A DNA stretch of 64,000 nt from Purshia tridentata (taxonomy: Eukaryota > Streptophyta > Magnoliopsida > Rosales > Rosaceae). Within the stretch, counting starts at the first letter, position 1. Every line of letters starts with the position of its first letter. Below the pieces are notes generated by a model that worked only from the letters and a program-made list of their open reading frames with translations, did not search any database and was not told where the DNA came from. The stretch spans positions 1 through 64,000 of the forward strand of contig QANT01005968.1 in the NCBI GenBank assembly GCA_003254885.1, read 5' to 3'. The translations under genes were made by a program, and so were the position numbers. Below, piece by piece: positions 12,101-24,523 of this stretch.

Positions 12101-13545
12101 ATGAATTTACTGCAAGCAGCTGTAATTGCTGAATAAAATCCTCCCAGTGTGTAGGCCTGAGAAAGTAGCAGCAAAACATCAAGCAAAAATCATCCTACCT
12201 AGAAGGCCAAGGAAGAAACCGGAATTGCAGAAATTCGAAATAGTGTATCTGCCATGAACATGATTATTTCCATTGAACAGAAACAACAAAGTCCAGGTGC
12301 ATTTCACTTAAGAAACCTAGTATGACTTCCAATCAATGAAGTAAATCAAAGTTGTAAAGTTGTCCCATGTGCTTTCACTTCCAGCATATGACACAATAAT
12401 CATAGAATGCAGTAAGCTTGAAAAAGAGCAATCCCTAAGAGAATTAACAAGGCAACATACATGTTTTTTTTTGCCAAGTTAAGAATCTTGGAAGTTAATT
12501 TGTCTTGCAGAAATTTCCCTATTAACTCAATAGCCATCACAGTATTATGATTCTGCAATCTCTTGTGATGTTCAGTCTGCTTCTGATCATAATGATTATT
12601 GAGACCATCTATATCCATGTCTTGGGGTTTAGTTGCCCATCTAGACTTCTTTTCTGGGGCATGTTCCAGCAACCCCTCATCATCTAATGAGGCATCAAGC
12701 AACTGCCAAACAGTTGAAAAGATGAACCCAACCACAATAATCCCGGCTTCACTCGTTTGCAGACCAAATATCTGGGACAAATTCAAAATAGTATCTATTG
12801 ATTTTATAACCCTGTATGAAGAAGATAGGTCAAACATTGCAATATAATTGACCCCAATTACTAGTGACTCCAATTAAATGCCATAAAAAATTTACATTCT
12901 AATTAGTCAGCTTCCTTACAAGGCAATTATATATTTAAAATCAGAACCTCACATTTGATAATTAGGCCCATTTATTTGAGATTTGAGTGAAAAAGCATGT
13001 CTCTTAAGGAGTTCCATGTAAAGCCTATATGCTGCCGGCTGGGAACGTCGGTTTGGAATGATCCTGTGACAAGAATACATGCATGTCACATGGAAATGCA
13101 ACAGTGTTCATCCAACAAAGAAGCAAACGCAACAATCCTAGACTAGATTTTGATATATAGTTTTATGCATGTATAATATTTGATGTCCCTTTTTAAAACC
13201 ATTTTCTCAGCAGCCAAATATCCAATAGTAATACAAAAGAAAATTTATAATGGAGAACAGAAACACAGACCTGGAGCAGAGCAGAGCAAGAACAAGCAAA
13301 GAGGGTACCATGTTGTATACCAAGGCCTTCTCAAGGAACTTCCACGCAATGGGCACGTTGTTTTCCCAACAAATGTGCGACACCAACATACTGGCGAGCT
13401 CTGTAGAGGGCATGCACACCCCTGCGGAGCTCAAATTCGAGGACACTTGCATTGACCAGAGAGCAGGATCACTACCTTTTTCTTGGGCCTCCTTGGTCTG
13501 CTGTATGACAACGTCCCAGAGGCTGCTTTGTACGGACTCGGCCAT
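6124..13545 (-). CDS. Mediator subunit 33A-like (REF4-related), tandem copy 1
   Basis: Twelve coding exons read from the minus strand: 13545-13271, 13063-12953, 12811-12461, 12156-11855, 11772-11681, 11299-10939, 10424-10214, 9729-9615, 9448-9287, 8863-8197, 8018-7812, 7238-6124. All use GT-AG junctions, and the total of 3,969 bases stays in frame, giving about 1,322 residues, close to the usual 1,300 of the family. The start MAESVQSSLWDVV, the block SHICWENNVPIAWKFLEKAL, QPAAYRLYMELLKRHAF in exon 2, and GCPWPCMPI with SASRTVFLQ in the last exon match MED33A/REF4-type Mediator tail subunits, known to repress phenylpropanoid genes in Arabidopsis. The protein is mostly helical with no enzymatic motif. 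Compared with copy 2 it differs most in exon 10 (around residues 680-880), where copy 2 stays closer to the recalled Arabidopsis sequence. It lies 613 bases from copy 2 in the same orientation. Confidence 0.92.
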
Positions 13546-14158
13546 TTCGACATCACATTGGCCGGTTTTCTGGGTGGTTTTCGGTGATAGTAGCGATATT
13601 TCGGATGGTATTGAAGGAGAACGATGCTGAGGAATTGTCCCTTAATTTTTCTGTGGTATTTAAAAAAGAAACAAAAAAGGAAAGGGGTCTGCGACTCTGC
13701 GTGATGCCGTTATGTGCATGTATTATTTGGTCGTGAAGCTTAGCGAGATGATCGGTCAAACATGGAGAAAGTCAAACTGGGTGTTAGATTGCCACATGGT
13801 TCAAGTGGGTCATGCCAATATTACTTTTTTCTTCTTTAGAAGGGTAACTAGAAAGTTATGCAGGATTGGTTGTCAGAACAAATTAATCAAAAGTTGAACG
13901 AATTAGGGTACTGTGTAATGGCGATATCAATCTTTAACTATTCATGAATGCATGTGCAATGTGATGAGAGGAGTAAGATAAAAATTTACCATCTTCAATC
14001 TCTAAAGTATTTTCTAGGGAACAAAATTTTGAACCTTTTACTACAAAAATAAGTTTGCTGCACAAGTTTCTGGCAAGAAAACTAATCTACAACCACATTT
14101 AACATGTACATCCACCACCTGAAAAATCAAAAGTGGGGTGGGGTTGAGGGAATGGAAT
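13546..14158. other. Spacer between the two MED33A-like copies
   Basis: This 613-base stretch lies between the start of copy 1 and the stop of copy 2, both on the minus strand. It must hold the promoter and 5' leader of copy 1 and the 3' untranslated region of copy 2. Short open frames here show no family resemblance. The promoter of copy 1 is therefore short or overlaps the 3' end of its neighbour. Confidence 0.6.
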
Positions 14159-17100
14159 TTACAGCTCATTTTCAACTATGAGCTCTGCAGCCGCGCCCAT
14201 TGTACAAACCCCGCCAATCCCTAGCAAGGCCAAAGCAAGCTCTTCCTCGTTCCACTGCCTTAGGCCGTTGCTCAGTCTCTTCAACACATCTACATCCACT
14301 TCCAGCACCCAATTTGGTGTGCAACCCACCATTAGGGTCACAAACCCTGACACGTAGGCACGCCATGTTGCCGAATCACAACCAAGTGATATCTTCCCAT
14401 CAAGTGCTCTTGCAAGAAATTCCATGTGGGTACCTAGGATTTTAGGACGCCGTTTTGATGCTGATGATGATGAATCAACACCCCAAGCAAAGGCTCCACA
14501 GAGCACGGCAAAGTATGCAAGCGCATAACCCCTAAGCATGTCAACCATTCCTTCTGACCCTTCTTCCTGCTCTGACCAATGCATAGATATAAACCATGAA
14601 GGCAAGGTTTCTTTGATCAATGACTGAACCAGACACAAGCCTCCTGTTAACCATACTAAAGACGCCCCAAGGGAGGCTGCTAGTTTCACCCGAGCCATTG
14701 CTGCAGCAAGTGAAACCTGTCCATATCTCATTGCATTTGTGGTTGTCTTTGACTTCTGTAATCTTTCTCTAGGAAGCGCACTACATACTATCTCTCTTAC
14801 AGAATGCATCAAGATAGTAACAATCTCTTCTGTCATGAAGACAATATCTGTGATCGACCGATAAACACGTAGATACAGAATCCCTGGTGCGACAGGGGAA
14901 ATCCCACCACAGAAATGGGACCCAAATCCATGGCCAAGAAGTGCTCCAACACCACCATTAGTAGTGGCTTTCAGGCCAAGTGTGGCAGTAAAGCAGCTTT
15001 TAAGAAGCTGAACCATTGAATCACTGTTCTGGAGGAAGACAGTCCGAGATGCGGAAAAGACAAGAAAATCACTCCATCGCTTGGCTTTTTGAGTCCACAG
15101 GGATGCCACAATTGGCATGCAAGGCCATGGGCAACCAGCTGCAAGGGACTCCAATGCGGGGCCAGCCAAACTGAGGAAACGTTCTGACGCTCTGTCAATC
15201 TTGTAAGTAATAGTAACACTTACAAAGGCAGCTAGGGGCAGTGGAAGTGTAGCTGGAGAGCTTCCCCCTGTGGTAGTGCAAGTCTTAGTAAAAATATTAG
15301 AGGAAAAAAAAAACAACTAGCACTGCAATATTGGGAAAATGATAAAACGAAAACTTTCCCAAAACAACAATGTAGTCATTAACTCCACACATGCACAGGA
15401 TGAAAATTGATCACAGATGTTCAACATGCTGGATGAAAATGTATTTAATAATATTTCCCAATGTGAAAAATATTAGAGGAAAAAAAAAACAACTAGCACT
15501 GAAATATTGGGAAAATGATAAAACGAAATCTTTCCCAAAACAACAATGTAGTCATTAACTCCACACATGCACAGGATGAAAATGTATTTAATAATATTTC
15601 CCAATGTGTCACGAAGCTTCTGGCTATGGTGACCATTGACTAGTACTACATGCTGATAATGGTATGCATAATCCAATCATGCTACAGAAGTCAGAAAGAT
15701 AGCTTTTTATTCTAATTATAAGTAGAACTTCTAACGGTAACAAGAGAAAACCTGCAGCAAGGCTAGGGACATGAACACCAGTAGCAGCTAGGATTTTTTT
15801 GATCTGTTCCTCAACATTGGATAGATTCACAGCCGGACTGGGCCAATCTGTTCCATTCATAACAACTGGTTTCCAAATACCCCGAGTTACTTCGGAAGAA
15901 AAGTAGCTCACAATGGTCGCCAAAGATGCAGGCAGAAAATCAGCTAAATCTTTAAGCCCTGAAATAGTGAAAAATTCCAGTTATTTTTGTATATTTGACC
16001 AAGGTAATAATGACTTCTTTTTCTCTTACAACTGAGTGCCACATCTAGTGACAAAAAGAAGCTTCGGTTCTTTTATATTTAGAGGATGACTTGAAAAATC
16101 TTAAATACTGTGTTGGATGAAATTCAATGAGATGGTTGCCAAAATCAACTCAATCAAACTTTCAGGATAATTTTATAAAAAATCCTTTCAAACTATTTCA
16201 TATGTTTTCCTGGACATTTCTGTATATAAATAGCAAAATACCAACAGCAAATGAGACGAGAACACAAGGCTAACCTGTAGCCAGCTCACGAGGAGAAAGT
16301 TGTCCATGAGCACAGGCTGTTAGAGCAGCATCAACCACAAAGGGAACAGCTTCCAGGATATCCCAGGCAGGCAATTTAGGTCTTAGAGAGTCGTCTTCAT
16401 TTCCAGGTCCAGAAGAACTGCTACTTGGAGAAGTAACAGAGGTTAAAGACTGGCTTCCTCTATTAATCTTTCGGAACATCATGTTAAGAAGCCCATCAAC
16501 AATCTGATGGACAGGGGTTCCATGAACTAGACCAGAAAGAGTTGAGGCTATACATGCTTGATGCTGCCGATACCAAACTTTCAACTTTGGAAATGAGTCC
16601 ACAAATACAGGTTCTGGAGATGATGAACTTGCAACAGCAGACAGTCTCTGTCTATTTCGATCCTGGTGAACATTTCCAGAAGATACTAGGTAAGAGTTTC
16701 TTACTGATAGGAGGTATTCAGGTGTTAGTCGGGATGCAACAGTGGGGACATCTCCCACCCCATGTTCCAGAGGAGGATGATTGAACCTCCATAGCTTCAA
16801 AAGAAGAGTAAATGCATTTGAAAACACAGCATGAGCAGAAATCTCTTCTCCCGTTATTAGAGTCCAGGAGACATTAGGAACACATGACCCAAACACCTCA
16901 CAAATTGGCATCAATGAACATGCAAGTTGTGGAACCTGACAAAAAAATTAAGAAAACTAAATAACATTAGTTTAAAGATGATATGAAGGTCCAATCATTA
17001 ACACAAACATCTCCCCACTCCCAAACCTAAAATAGTAATCAAAAGACACACAAAGGCTTCTGGATTTTATAAAAGGAGAGACTTTGCCCCTTTCTTCTAC

Positions 17101-17880
17101 TAGAACTGTGCACTGAAGTTTAGTGCAGTACAAACCCAATTCAATCCCCTCAAATAATACTTATTAGACCATAAATGTAGTGATCCTTTCCCTATCTATT
17201 TGAGCTACCTCCAACCCCCCCCCCCCCCCNCCCCTCTTTTTCAATCTTCCTGATTTTAGTAGCTAAGAATGATATTACTGGTTTTGAACCCACATGGTAA
17301 AAGAACCTCAAAAGCCAAACTGAATATTGAGGTATATAATTTAGTAACACTCAATGTTGAAAGAGAATCAGGTAGGAGTGAAGGGTACTCACTCACTTAT
17401 TTAAGATCTTACAAACCCTAACAATATTATTTTGTATCCTTCATGTTTTGTTAAGTAAAATCTAAACATACCAAGCCATGTAAAGAGAAAATCTGAACGC
17501 AGTCAACAGATGCTATTCCAACAATGAGGACGTTCAGCATTGGAGCATAACCAATTAAATGGCTGTCACCCCCAGAATAATCAGTAGGAACTGGAGGAGA
17601 CAATAATCTAATGATAAAATGAGCAGTATGTTCCTGCATACAATGTAAACCATGAAGTAATTAGTAAAGTTGAGTGATTCAGAAAAAATGGAAACTCTTA
17701 GGATTCAAAAATGCCTTGTGCCATTGGGGACATAATTCAAAATAGGTTTAAATATGATAATTTTCTTTATTCACCTGTATATTCCATCCCCTAATAAGTG
17801 AAGCCCCACAAAAAATGGTAGCAGCAGATATCTTCTCATCATCTGATCCATTGACTGCAACCCCAAATACTTTCTCGAGT

Positions 17881-17913
<33 letters not shown>

Positions 17914-17942
17914 ATTCAGTAGCTTAAATTCAGTAGCTTTAC

Positions 17943-17985
<43 letters not shown>

Positions 17986-20900
17986 AGCAACTGAAGACCA
18001 GGCTAGATTCAAAGAAGTTAAAAAGGAAATCTAAAAGTCATCTATCTACACAGAGTTCCCCTTTAATCTTATGTACACGAACTGCCATAGATATAGGAAC
18101 CATAATGCTAATGGCCAAAGGTATAAGTATAACCATTCATATTCAAATTGGTTAGGTTCTTTAAGTTCTTGTGAACTAAATGAAAATCAGTGTCATACCT
18201 TCATCTTAACTAATGCATTAAGCAAAATTCCAAAATCGAGGACTTAGAAATCACCAATTGATGGGCCACTCAGCAAAGTGGCAATTTGATTTAAGGAATC
18301 AATGCATAGTTACATACACCATAGAAATACACAACTGCCTATCTATATTTGAAAGAAGTAGTGTAGGAACGATTAAGCAGAGAGACCTAACAAACTTATG
18401 ATATGAACTAATAAATTGTAACAAATTTAAGGGTGAGAGCTGGTATACCTTGAAGCAGGACTAGAAACCATAGCATTTATTATTGCTGGAGCAAGTGTAG
18501 CCCCTGACATAAATGATGACCAACCAGGCACTTGAGTTGGCACGCCATGAGGTAACTGGCTGATACGCCCATTAGCATAACCTGGCCAGGAATATGCAGA
18601 TGTGTCCAGTAGATTTCTAGCAATACATGCCTCAACTATCAAATGACGCATGTTTCCAGCTGTAAACAAGCACATAGATCTAATATTAGAACGCCTAACA
18701 GATATACACTGAATCCACTAAACAAGACCCTAGATATCACTCACAAAAGTTGATAGGCATTTCTTTCATACTGATGCACTCAAAGTATGCACTCCCAACA
18801 CTGACACCTGAAAGAATCAGCATTGCTTTTGCAGCAGCCTGATTGGCAGCAGAAACAACAGATTGAGGTGGAGTCAGCAAACCCTGATAATCACCCAGCA
18901 TTTGTAGGCTGGAGATTAAATCATAGCGGCGCTTTCCTGGAACCTCTTTGTCTTTCCAGTAATTGATGGAACCGCATTCTGTTTCGTTCAATGGTGCACT
19001 TTCCTCCTCCTCCTCAATCAGATCAGCAACCACAAGTGTTATGATACACAATAGCATGCATAACCGAGTGTCAAGGCGAGGCACAGGTCCCTCTATGGGG
19101 TCCCTTTCCTGACAATAAATAAAAAATTAAAATAAGAAACCGTAATTAGTGTAATTCTTAGAAAAAAAAAAAAACATATGATTGTCACAGAAACCTATAT
19201 GATAACATTGCTTCACTCAATACTATATAGAGTAAATCTGGTGCTAACTGTAAGAATTTAAGAATAATGAAGAATTTAGATTTATGTTCCAGAAATATAA
19301 CCATTAAGACAGGAGAAAAAAATTTAATTCGGTCAAAATAAATACGAACCCTTTGAACAAGACGAAGAGCTGATATCCAAAGGCCTAAAAAGGTGTCATG
19401 CCAACTGGTGCCATTTATTGCTTGAAGGCTTTTAACCAAACCTACAAAGGAAACCTTCCATTTTCATCTTTGCAGAAATTTGGTTTTGAAAGAACCAATA
19501 GTAATTTAAAATAACATTTCAAGCACAAGGGATAAAATCTGGGTTTACCAGTAATTATTTCAACAGCACTTGTTGCATCAACTTGATATCCATCCATGGC
19601 ATCTTCCAATACAAGATCAAGAGGAAGCCACAAACCAGAACGACTAGCCCCGTGGCACAAACCAGCAGAAGAAGCCAGAGACCCAGAAGCCATAACTGCA
19701 TGAAACTTTTGTAAAGAGCTTGTTTTGCATTCTCGAGACAAAACGATGCGACTATCTGAAGTCAACTCCATAAGAACCTCTGGAGTAAGGGTTTTTGAAT
19801 TTCTTAATGCTAATGAGTTTGATGCAAGCAGCCGTAATTGCTGAATAAAACTTGTCCAATGTGCAGGCCTGAAAATTTGGGATGGCATGTTAAGCAATAT
19901 CTTGCACTGACGGCAAAGATCAAGAAGGAAATTGATTAAGGTACTGGTGCGGAACAATAGTATTTCAGGACTTACTGACAAATGGAATGAAATGAAAAAA
20001 TAGAATCCATACAACTGACCTAAAATAAAGAGAATGAAATCTGTTGAGAGCACGTTTAAAATATCCATGTACATATACAGCAATGTATTAGAGAATTTAC
20101 TATAACTTGAATGCTAAGACAGCCCATCCAATGCTTGACAAAACCAGACATGATAGTTGTGCATAATACTTTTATTTGCATAATATTAAAGAAGAATGAA
20201 CAAAGTTTGAGAACAATCATTAAAGGGAGCAAGTAATTACAAGTTTTGGCGAGCCAAAAAAAGAATTCTTGAAGTTACTTTATTTTGAAGAAATTGCCCA
20301 ATTATCTCAATGGCTATGACAGTATTTGCATCCTGAAATATCTCATTGTGTTCATTTCTCTTCTCATAATAACTACCATGACAATCTATCTCCATTTCTT
20401 GAGGTTCAATTGCCCATCTGGACTTCTTTTCCAGGGTACCGTTCAACAACCCTTCATCAGCTAGTGATGCATCAAGCAAATGCCACACAGTTGAAAATAA
20501 AAACTCAACCACAAGAATCCCAGGTTCACTTGCTGGCAGACCAAATATCCGGGAAAGATGAAGAACAGTATCTACTGATTTCATGATCCTGTATGAAAAA
20601 TATAGGTTAAAAATTCCAGAAATAATTGATAAGTTGATAACCATTAATATTGCGTTGTCAGTAAAATGTAGGCAATAATTGATCTGTATCAAAAATCAGG
20701 ACTTACATTTGATAATTTGATCCATTTATCTGAGATTTAAGGGTAAAAATGTGTCTCTTAAGGAGTTCCATGTAAAGTCTATATGCCACCGGCTGGGAAC
20801 ATCGACGTGGAAAGACCCTGTGGAAAAAATGGTAGACAATTTCAAATAACAATGTAGTACATTGTAATCCATAAATTGAATTGAGTTTACATTAGGATTT

Positions 20901-21920
20901 GTCCAAGCACATACACTTAAAAGCAGAAAATCATATGAAAGAATAGTACCATCAATATTGCATGGAGCAGAGAGTGCTATTTTCATTCGGTTGCAAGGAA
21001 ATGTAGGGAATAACGACACCGAAAGTACAAACAATACAAACAATTAATGCATGAACTAGAGAATGAGAAGACCACTCAACTAAGCTCAATCCAATAAATT
21101 GGCTCATACTTTAGAGAGAATATCACATAATTTTTTCAAGACAAAAAATGAAGTGCAACAAGAAATAAGTCAACCCAACGCACCATTTGGTAATGTGGAA
21201 GAAAAGGTAACAAAAGTCTGAAATTGTTTTCAAAAAAGAAAGAGTATTTTTAACAAAACAAGGACTAACTCCACTAGTCAACTGAACTTAACTCAACAAA
21301 ATGATTCATTTGGCCAAGATTTCTTCTTTGTCTGAAACAACACAACATTACAAGATTAAGATTCTACTATTACTTCCTGGCCAAAAAAAAAAAGATTCTA
21401 CTATTACTTTCCTTCCTCCATTTTCTAAGCAAACAACACAGAAAAGAAAACAGAGCGTTGCAGACCTGCTCATTAAAGAAAAAACTAAAGACCCATCAAA
21501 ACACAGAGCAATGAATCAAACAGTGAGGGGAATATCTCAAGCAAAAGAATCCCATTTCAAATAAAAAAAACCCGAACCCACCAAGGAAACTACACCCATT
21601 AACCAAAATCTTCAAACACCAAGTGTTTAAAACAAAAGTACAAACCTTGTTGAAAGCAGAGCAAGAACGAGCATAGGGGGCACGATCTTCAACATCAATG
21701 CCTTCTCTAGAAACTTCCACGCAGTGGGCACGTTGTTGTCCCAGCAAATGTACGAGACCAAGACGTTGGCGAGCTCCACCGAGGGCAAAGACACTCCCCA
21801 TGAGTTCAAGTTCGAGGACAACTGTATTGCCCACAGCAGAGGATCACTACCCTTTTGCTGGGCCACTTTGGTTAGCTCCACCACACTGTCCCAGATACTG
21901 GTTTGTGCGCAAACCTCCAT
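14159..21920 (-). CDS. Mediator subunit 33A-like (REF4-related), tandem copy 2
   Basis: Twelve coding exons on the minus strand: 21920-21646, 20817-20707, 20588-20241, 19868-19549, 19441-19350, 19108-18745, 18659-18449, 17889-17775, 17633-17472, 16935-16275, 15958-15752, 15267-14159. Seven of them have exactly the length of the matching exon in copy 1, and the sum (3,975 bases) is in frame for about 1,324 residues. It starts MEVCAQTSIWDSVVELTK and ends near AAAELIVENEL. Signature blocks of the family are intact, including GEEISAHAVFSNAFTLLLKL, SYFSSEVTRGIWKPV and LRQWNEEELALALL. Function as for copy 1: a tail-module Mediator subunit acting in the nucleus, linked in Arabidopsis to phenylpropanoid homeostasis. 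It looks the more conserved of the two. An in-frame ATG upstream at 22118 was rejected because family members begin at the chosen methionine. Intron 9 holds a C homopolymer with an N (17230). Confidence 0.93.
15291..15620. repeat. 176-bp tandem duplication in intron 11 of MED33A copy 2
   Basis: The word AAAATATTAGAGGAAAAAAA occurs at 15291 and 15467. Both are followed by the same run through CAACTAGCACTG, TTTCCCAAAACAACAATG and CTCCACACATGCACAGG to AATAATATTTCCCAATGTG. The second unit lacks about 25 bases present in the first. Near identity shows a recent duplication; it starts close to the intron's acceptor end and does not touch the exon. Confidence 0.85.
17216..17236. repeat. Poly-C tract interrupted by an N
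   Basis: About twenty consecutive C residues contain a single N at 17230, inside intron 9 of MED33A copy 2. The true length is uncertain. Homopolymers of this kind are hard to sequence, so the N is most likely a low-quality base or a small closed gap. Confidence 0.8.
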
Positions 21921-22282
21921 GTCTGAGCCAGATTTGGAGACAGTTTTTTGGCTAGTTTTTATGTTGGGGGTGTTGGTAAAGAGCAGATCAGCAACAGCAA
22001 AGTTGGCGACTCTGAGTGAGTGAGACTGTGTGAGGGAGAGAGGTTTTGTCTGTTTTTGTTTTTTATTTTTTGAGTTGTGAAAATTGTCATTTAAATGGTG
22101 AGAAAATGAGAAAGTCAAACTGGGTAAGGGGTAATATTGGAATTGACATATTTGCTTTCATACATGGCAATAGCATGTGAGACGCTTGGAACAACAATTA
22201 ACTGCTGTGGATACAGTGGATCTAGTATTTTAAATTTTAATCACTTTCATTAATGTCTCTTTTTACTATTTTAACCCTGGTT
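21318..22282 (-). repeat. Duplicated promoter and first-exon block, unit A
   Basis: This unit spans the end of intron 1, exon 1 and the upstream region of MED33A copy 2, and repeats almost perfectly in 22284-23222. It begins GATTTCTTCTTTGTCTGAAA and ends AACCCTGGTT directly against the N at 22283. Unit A carries about 33 extra bases near 21380-21412 caused by local doubling of AGATTCTACTATTACT. Confidence 0.9.
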
Positions 22283-22283
22283 N

Positions 22284-23222
22284 GATTTCTTCTTTGTCTG
22301 AAACAACACAACATTACATGATTAAGATTCTACTATTACTTTCCTTCCTCCATTTTCTAAGCAAACAACACAGAAAAGAAAACAGAGCGTTGCAGACCTG
22401 CTCATTAAAGAAAAAACTAAAGACCCATCAAAACACAGAGCAATGAATCAAACAGTGAGGGGAATATCTCAAGCAAAAGAATCCCATTTCAAATAAAAAA
22501 ACCCCAACCCACCAAGAAAACTACACCCATTAACCAAAATCTTCAAACACCAAGAGTTTAAAACAAAAGTACAAACCTTGTTGAAAGCAGAGCAAGAACG
22601 AGCATAGGGGGCACGATCTTCAACATCAATGCCTTCTCTAGAAACTTCCACGCAGTGGGCACGTTGTTGTCCCAGCAAATGTACGAGACCAAGACGTTGG
22701 CGAGCTCCACCGAGGGCAAAGACACTCCCCATGAGTTCAAGTTCGAGGACAACTGTATTGCCCACAGCAGAGGATCACTACCCTTTTGCTGGGCCACTTT
22801 GGTTAGCTCCACCACACTGTCCCAGATATTGGTTTGTGCGCAAACCTCCATGTCTGAGCCAGATTTGGAGACAGTTTTTTGGCTAGTTTTTATGTTGGGG
22901 GTGTTGGTAAAGAGCAGATCAGCAACAGCAAAGTTGGCGACTCTGAGTGAGTGAGACTGTGTGTGGGAGAGAGGTTTTGTCTGTTTTTGTTTTTTATTCT
23001 TTGAGTTGCGAAAATTGTCATTTAAATGGTGAGAAAATGAGAAAGTCAAACTGGGTAAGGGGTAATATTGGAATTGATATATTTGCTTTCATACATACAT
23101 GGCAATAGCATGTGAGACGCTTGGAACAACAATTAACTGCTGTGGATACAGTGGATGTGGATCTAGTATTTTAAATTTTAATCACTTTCATTAATGTCTC
23201 TTTTTACTATTTTAACCCTGGT
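22284..23222 (-). repeat. Duplicated promoter and first-exon block, unit B
   Basis: Nearly identical to 21318-22282, starting with the same GATTTCTTCTTTGTCTGAAA right after the N and reaching the same AACCCTGGTT before unique sequence resumes at 23223. Differences are a few substitutions and short repeat-length changes, for example one extra CATA and one extra GGATGT. That level fits either two alleles or a very recent duplication. Confidence 0.9.
22577..22851 (-). pseudogene. Isolated duplicate of MED33A exon 1
   Basis: The 275-base first exon of MED33A copy 2 is repeated here with its ATG (22849-22851) and splice donor (22575-22576) intact. One residue change is visible (QTNIWDS for QTSIWDS). 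No exons 2-12 follow on this side before the exon 1 of the full gene. If real, a transcript from this promoter could splice past the second exon 1 into exon 2 and act as an alternative promoter, or yield nothing. If the N marks a misjoin of two haplotypes, the copy does not exist in a single chromosome. Confidence 0.75.
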
Positions 23223-23956
23223 TACTTCAGTATCACTATCTAGCAGAGGTTGATCCATTTCATTTAAATAAGCTTTAAAATTGTCATTTTACATTATTTT
23301 TTAGATTTTCTGGTACTTACAAATGTCTGAGCCAAAGTCATGTCCCACCAATGTAGTAGGTATAAACAGAACCTATTGGATCCAACTCCAGAACTACTAA
23401 ACTTTTCAGTGGGAGCTAAGCAAGGGCTGAATTGTAATCTTACTAGTTGCCTTTCTCACTATTGGGCTATGGGCCCAGCCTGGCCCACGAACGATCGCCA
23501 ACGCAAAGGTCCAATGGGTTACCACTTGGAGGTCCTTAAATTATTATTTTATTATTATTTTATTATTTTTGTTTCTGAATATTTTCATGGATAGAGTACT
23601 AGAAAAAGAAAAAGAAAAAGAAGAGTATTAGAAAAACCATAGTGGTTAGGGTAGGTGAAGATAAGGCCTTAAGGCCATAATATCCCCACTAGAGACTAGA
23701 TTTTGTCCATCTCCATGACAAAGTGACATAGCATTGGCATATTGGGATTGCATAGGCTCTTTAGGTATGGGAAGGTAACAAGTTTGGGAAGCTCTTGCTT
23801 TCTTGTCCCAGTCCTAGTTATGTAGTCAGCATACTATGCATATCCATGTGGGTAGGTAAGCATCGGTGCTTTCATCAGTACTAGGGGCCTTTTAGCCACT
23901 TGAAAATGAGATATTTAGGGTCATCCTTGTCATTAAGATAGTCTCCCAACAAATAT

Positions 23957-24132
23957 GGTTCAACCTCCCACAAATTATTACGATTACTTGTCAAACCAAA
24001 TTAAACAGTTTCCTTCACAAACAATATTTGGGTTATTCCTTTGGGGTTCAACCCCCCACAAATTATTATGATTACTTGTCAAACCAAATTAAACAGTTTC
24101 CTTCACGAACAATATTTGGGTTATCCCTTTGG
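23957..24132. repeat. 88-bp tandem duplication overlapping a MITE end
   Basis: Two units, 23957-24044 and 24045-24132, both begin GGTTCAACC and run through ACAAATTATTA(C/T)GATTACTTG and AACAGTTTCCTTCAC into ACAATATTTGGGTTAT. Differences are only a few bases. The final 26 or so bases of each unit are the terminal inverted repeat of the MITE that starts at 24107, so the duplication happened after the MITE had inserted and copied its left end. Confidence 0.85.
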
Positions 24133-24523
24133 AGCACTTCAAGGTCACTTCACTCTCTAAAATCACAATTTCAATAATATTAGTGTATGATTGAAACCGT
24201 TCACTTTTTGAATTACTTATTATAGATCATCTATGTAAAAAATCAACTCGATTGGTTATATAATTGTTGTCAATTAAATAGAAAAAATCAACAGTTTAGT
24301 AAAAAAATCACTTTTTAATTGAAAATCATTTATTTTTTTATATAATCGATAAGAGTTTTATAACCAAACGATTTCCGATTGATTTGATTTTTTGCAGAGG
24401 TAATCTTTAATAAGTGATCAAAGAAATAAACGGTTCCGATCATGCATAAACATTGTCAAAATTATAATTTAGAGAAATAGGATGACCTTGAGGTACCCTT
24501 AAAGGATGACCTAAATATTGTTC
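24107..24523. mobile_element. Mutator-type MITE (417 bp) with 9-bp target duplication
   Basis: The element starts GAACAATATTTGGGTTATCC and ends with an imperfect inverted copy that reads AAATATTGTTC at 24513-24523. The inverted similarity continues deep into the element through TCAAGGTCA, CTCTAAA and the AACCGTT and AAAAAATCAA words. The nine bases TTCCTTCAC flank it exactly on both sides (24098-24106 and 24524-24532). Long inverted repeats starting with G and a 9-bp target duplication are typical of Mutator-superfamily MITEs. It has no coding capacity. It shares internal words and its terminal GRACAATRYTTGGGT pattern with the element at 50647-51023. Confidence 0.8.
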
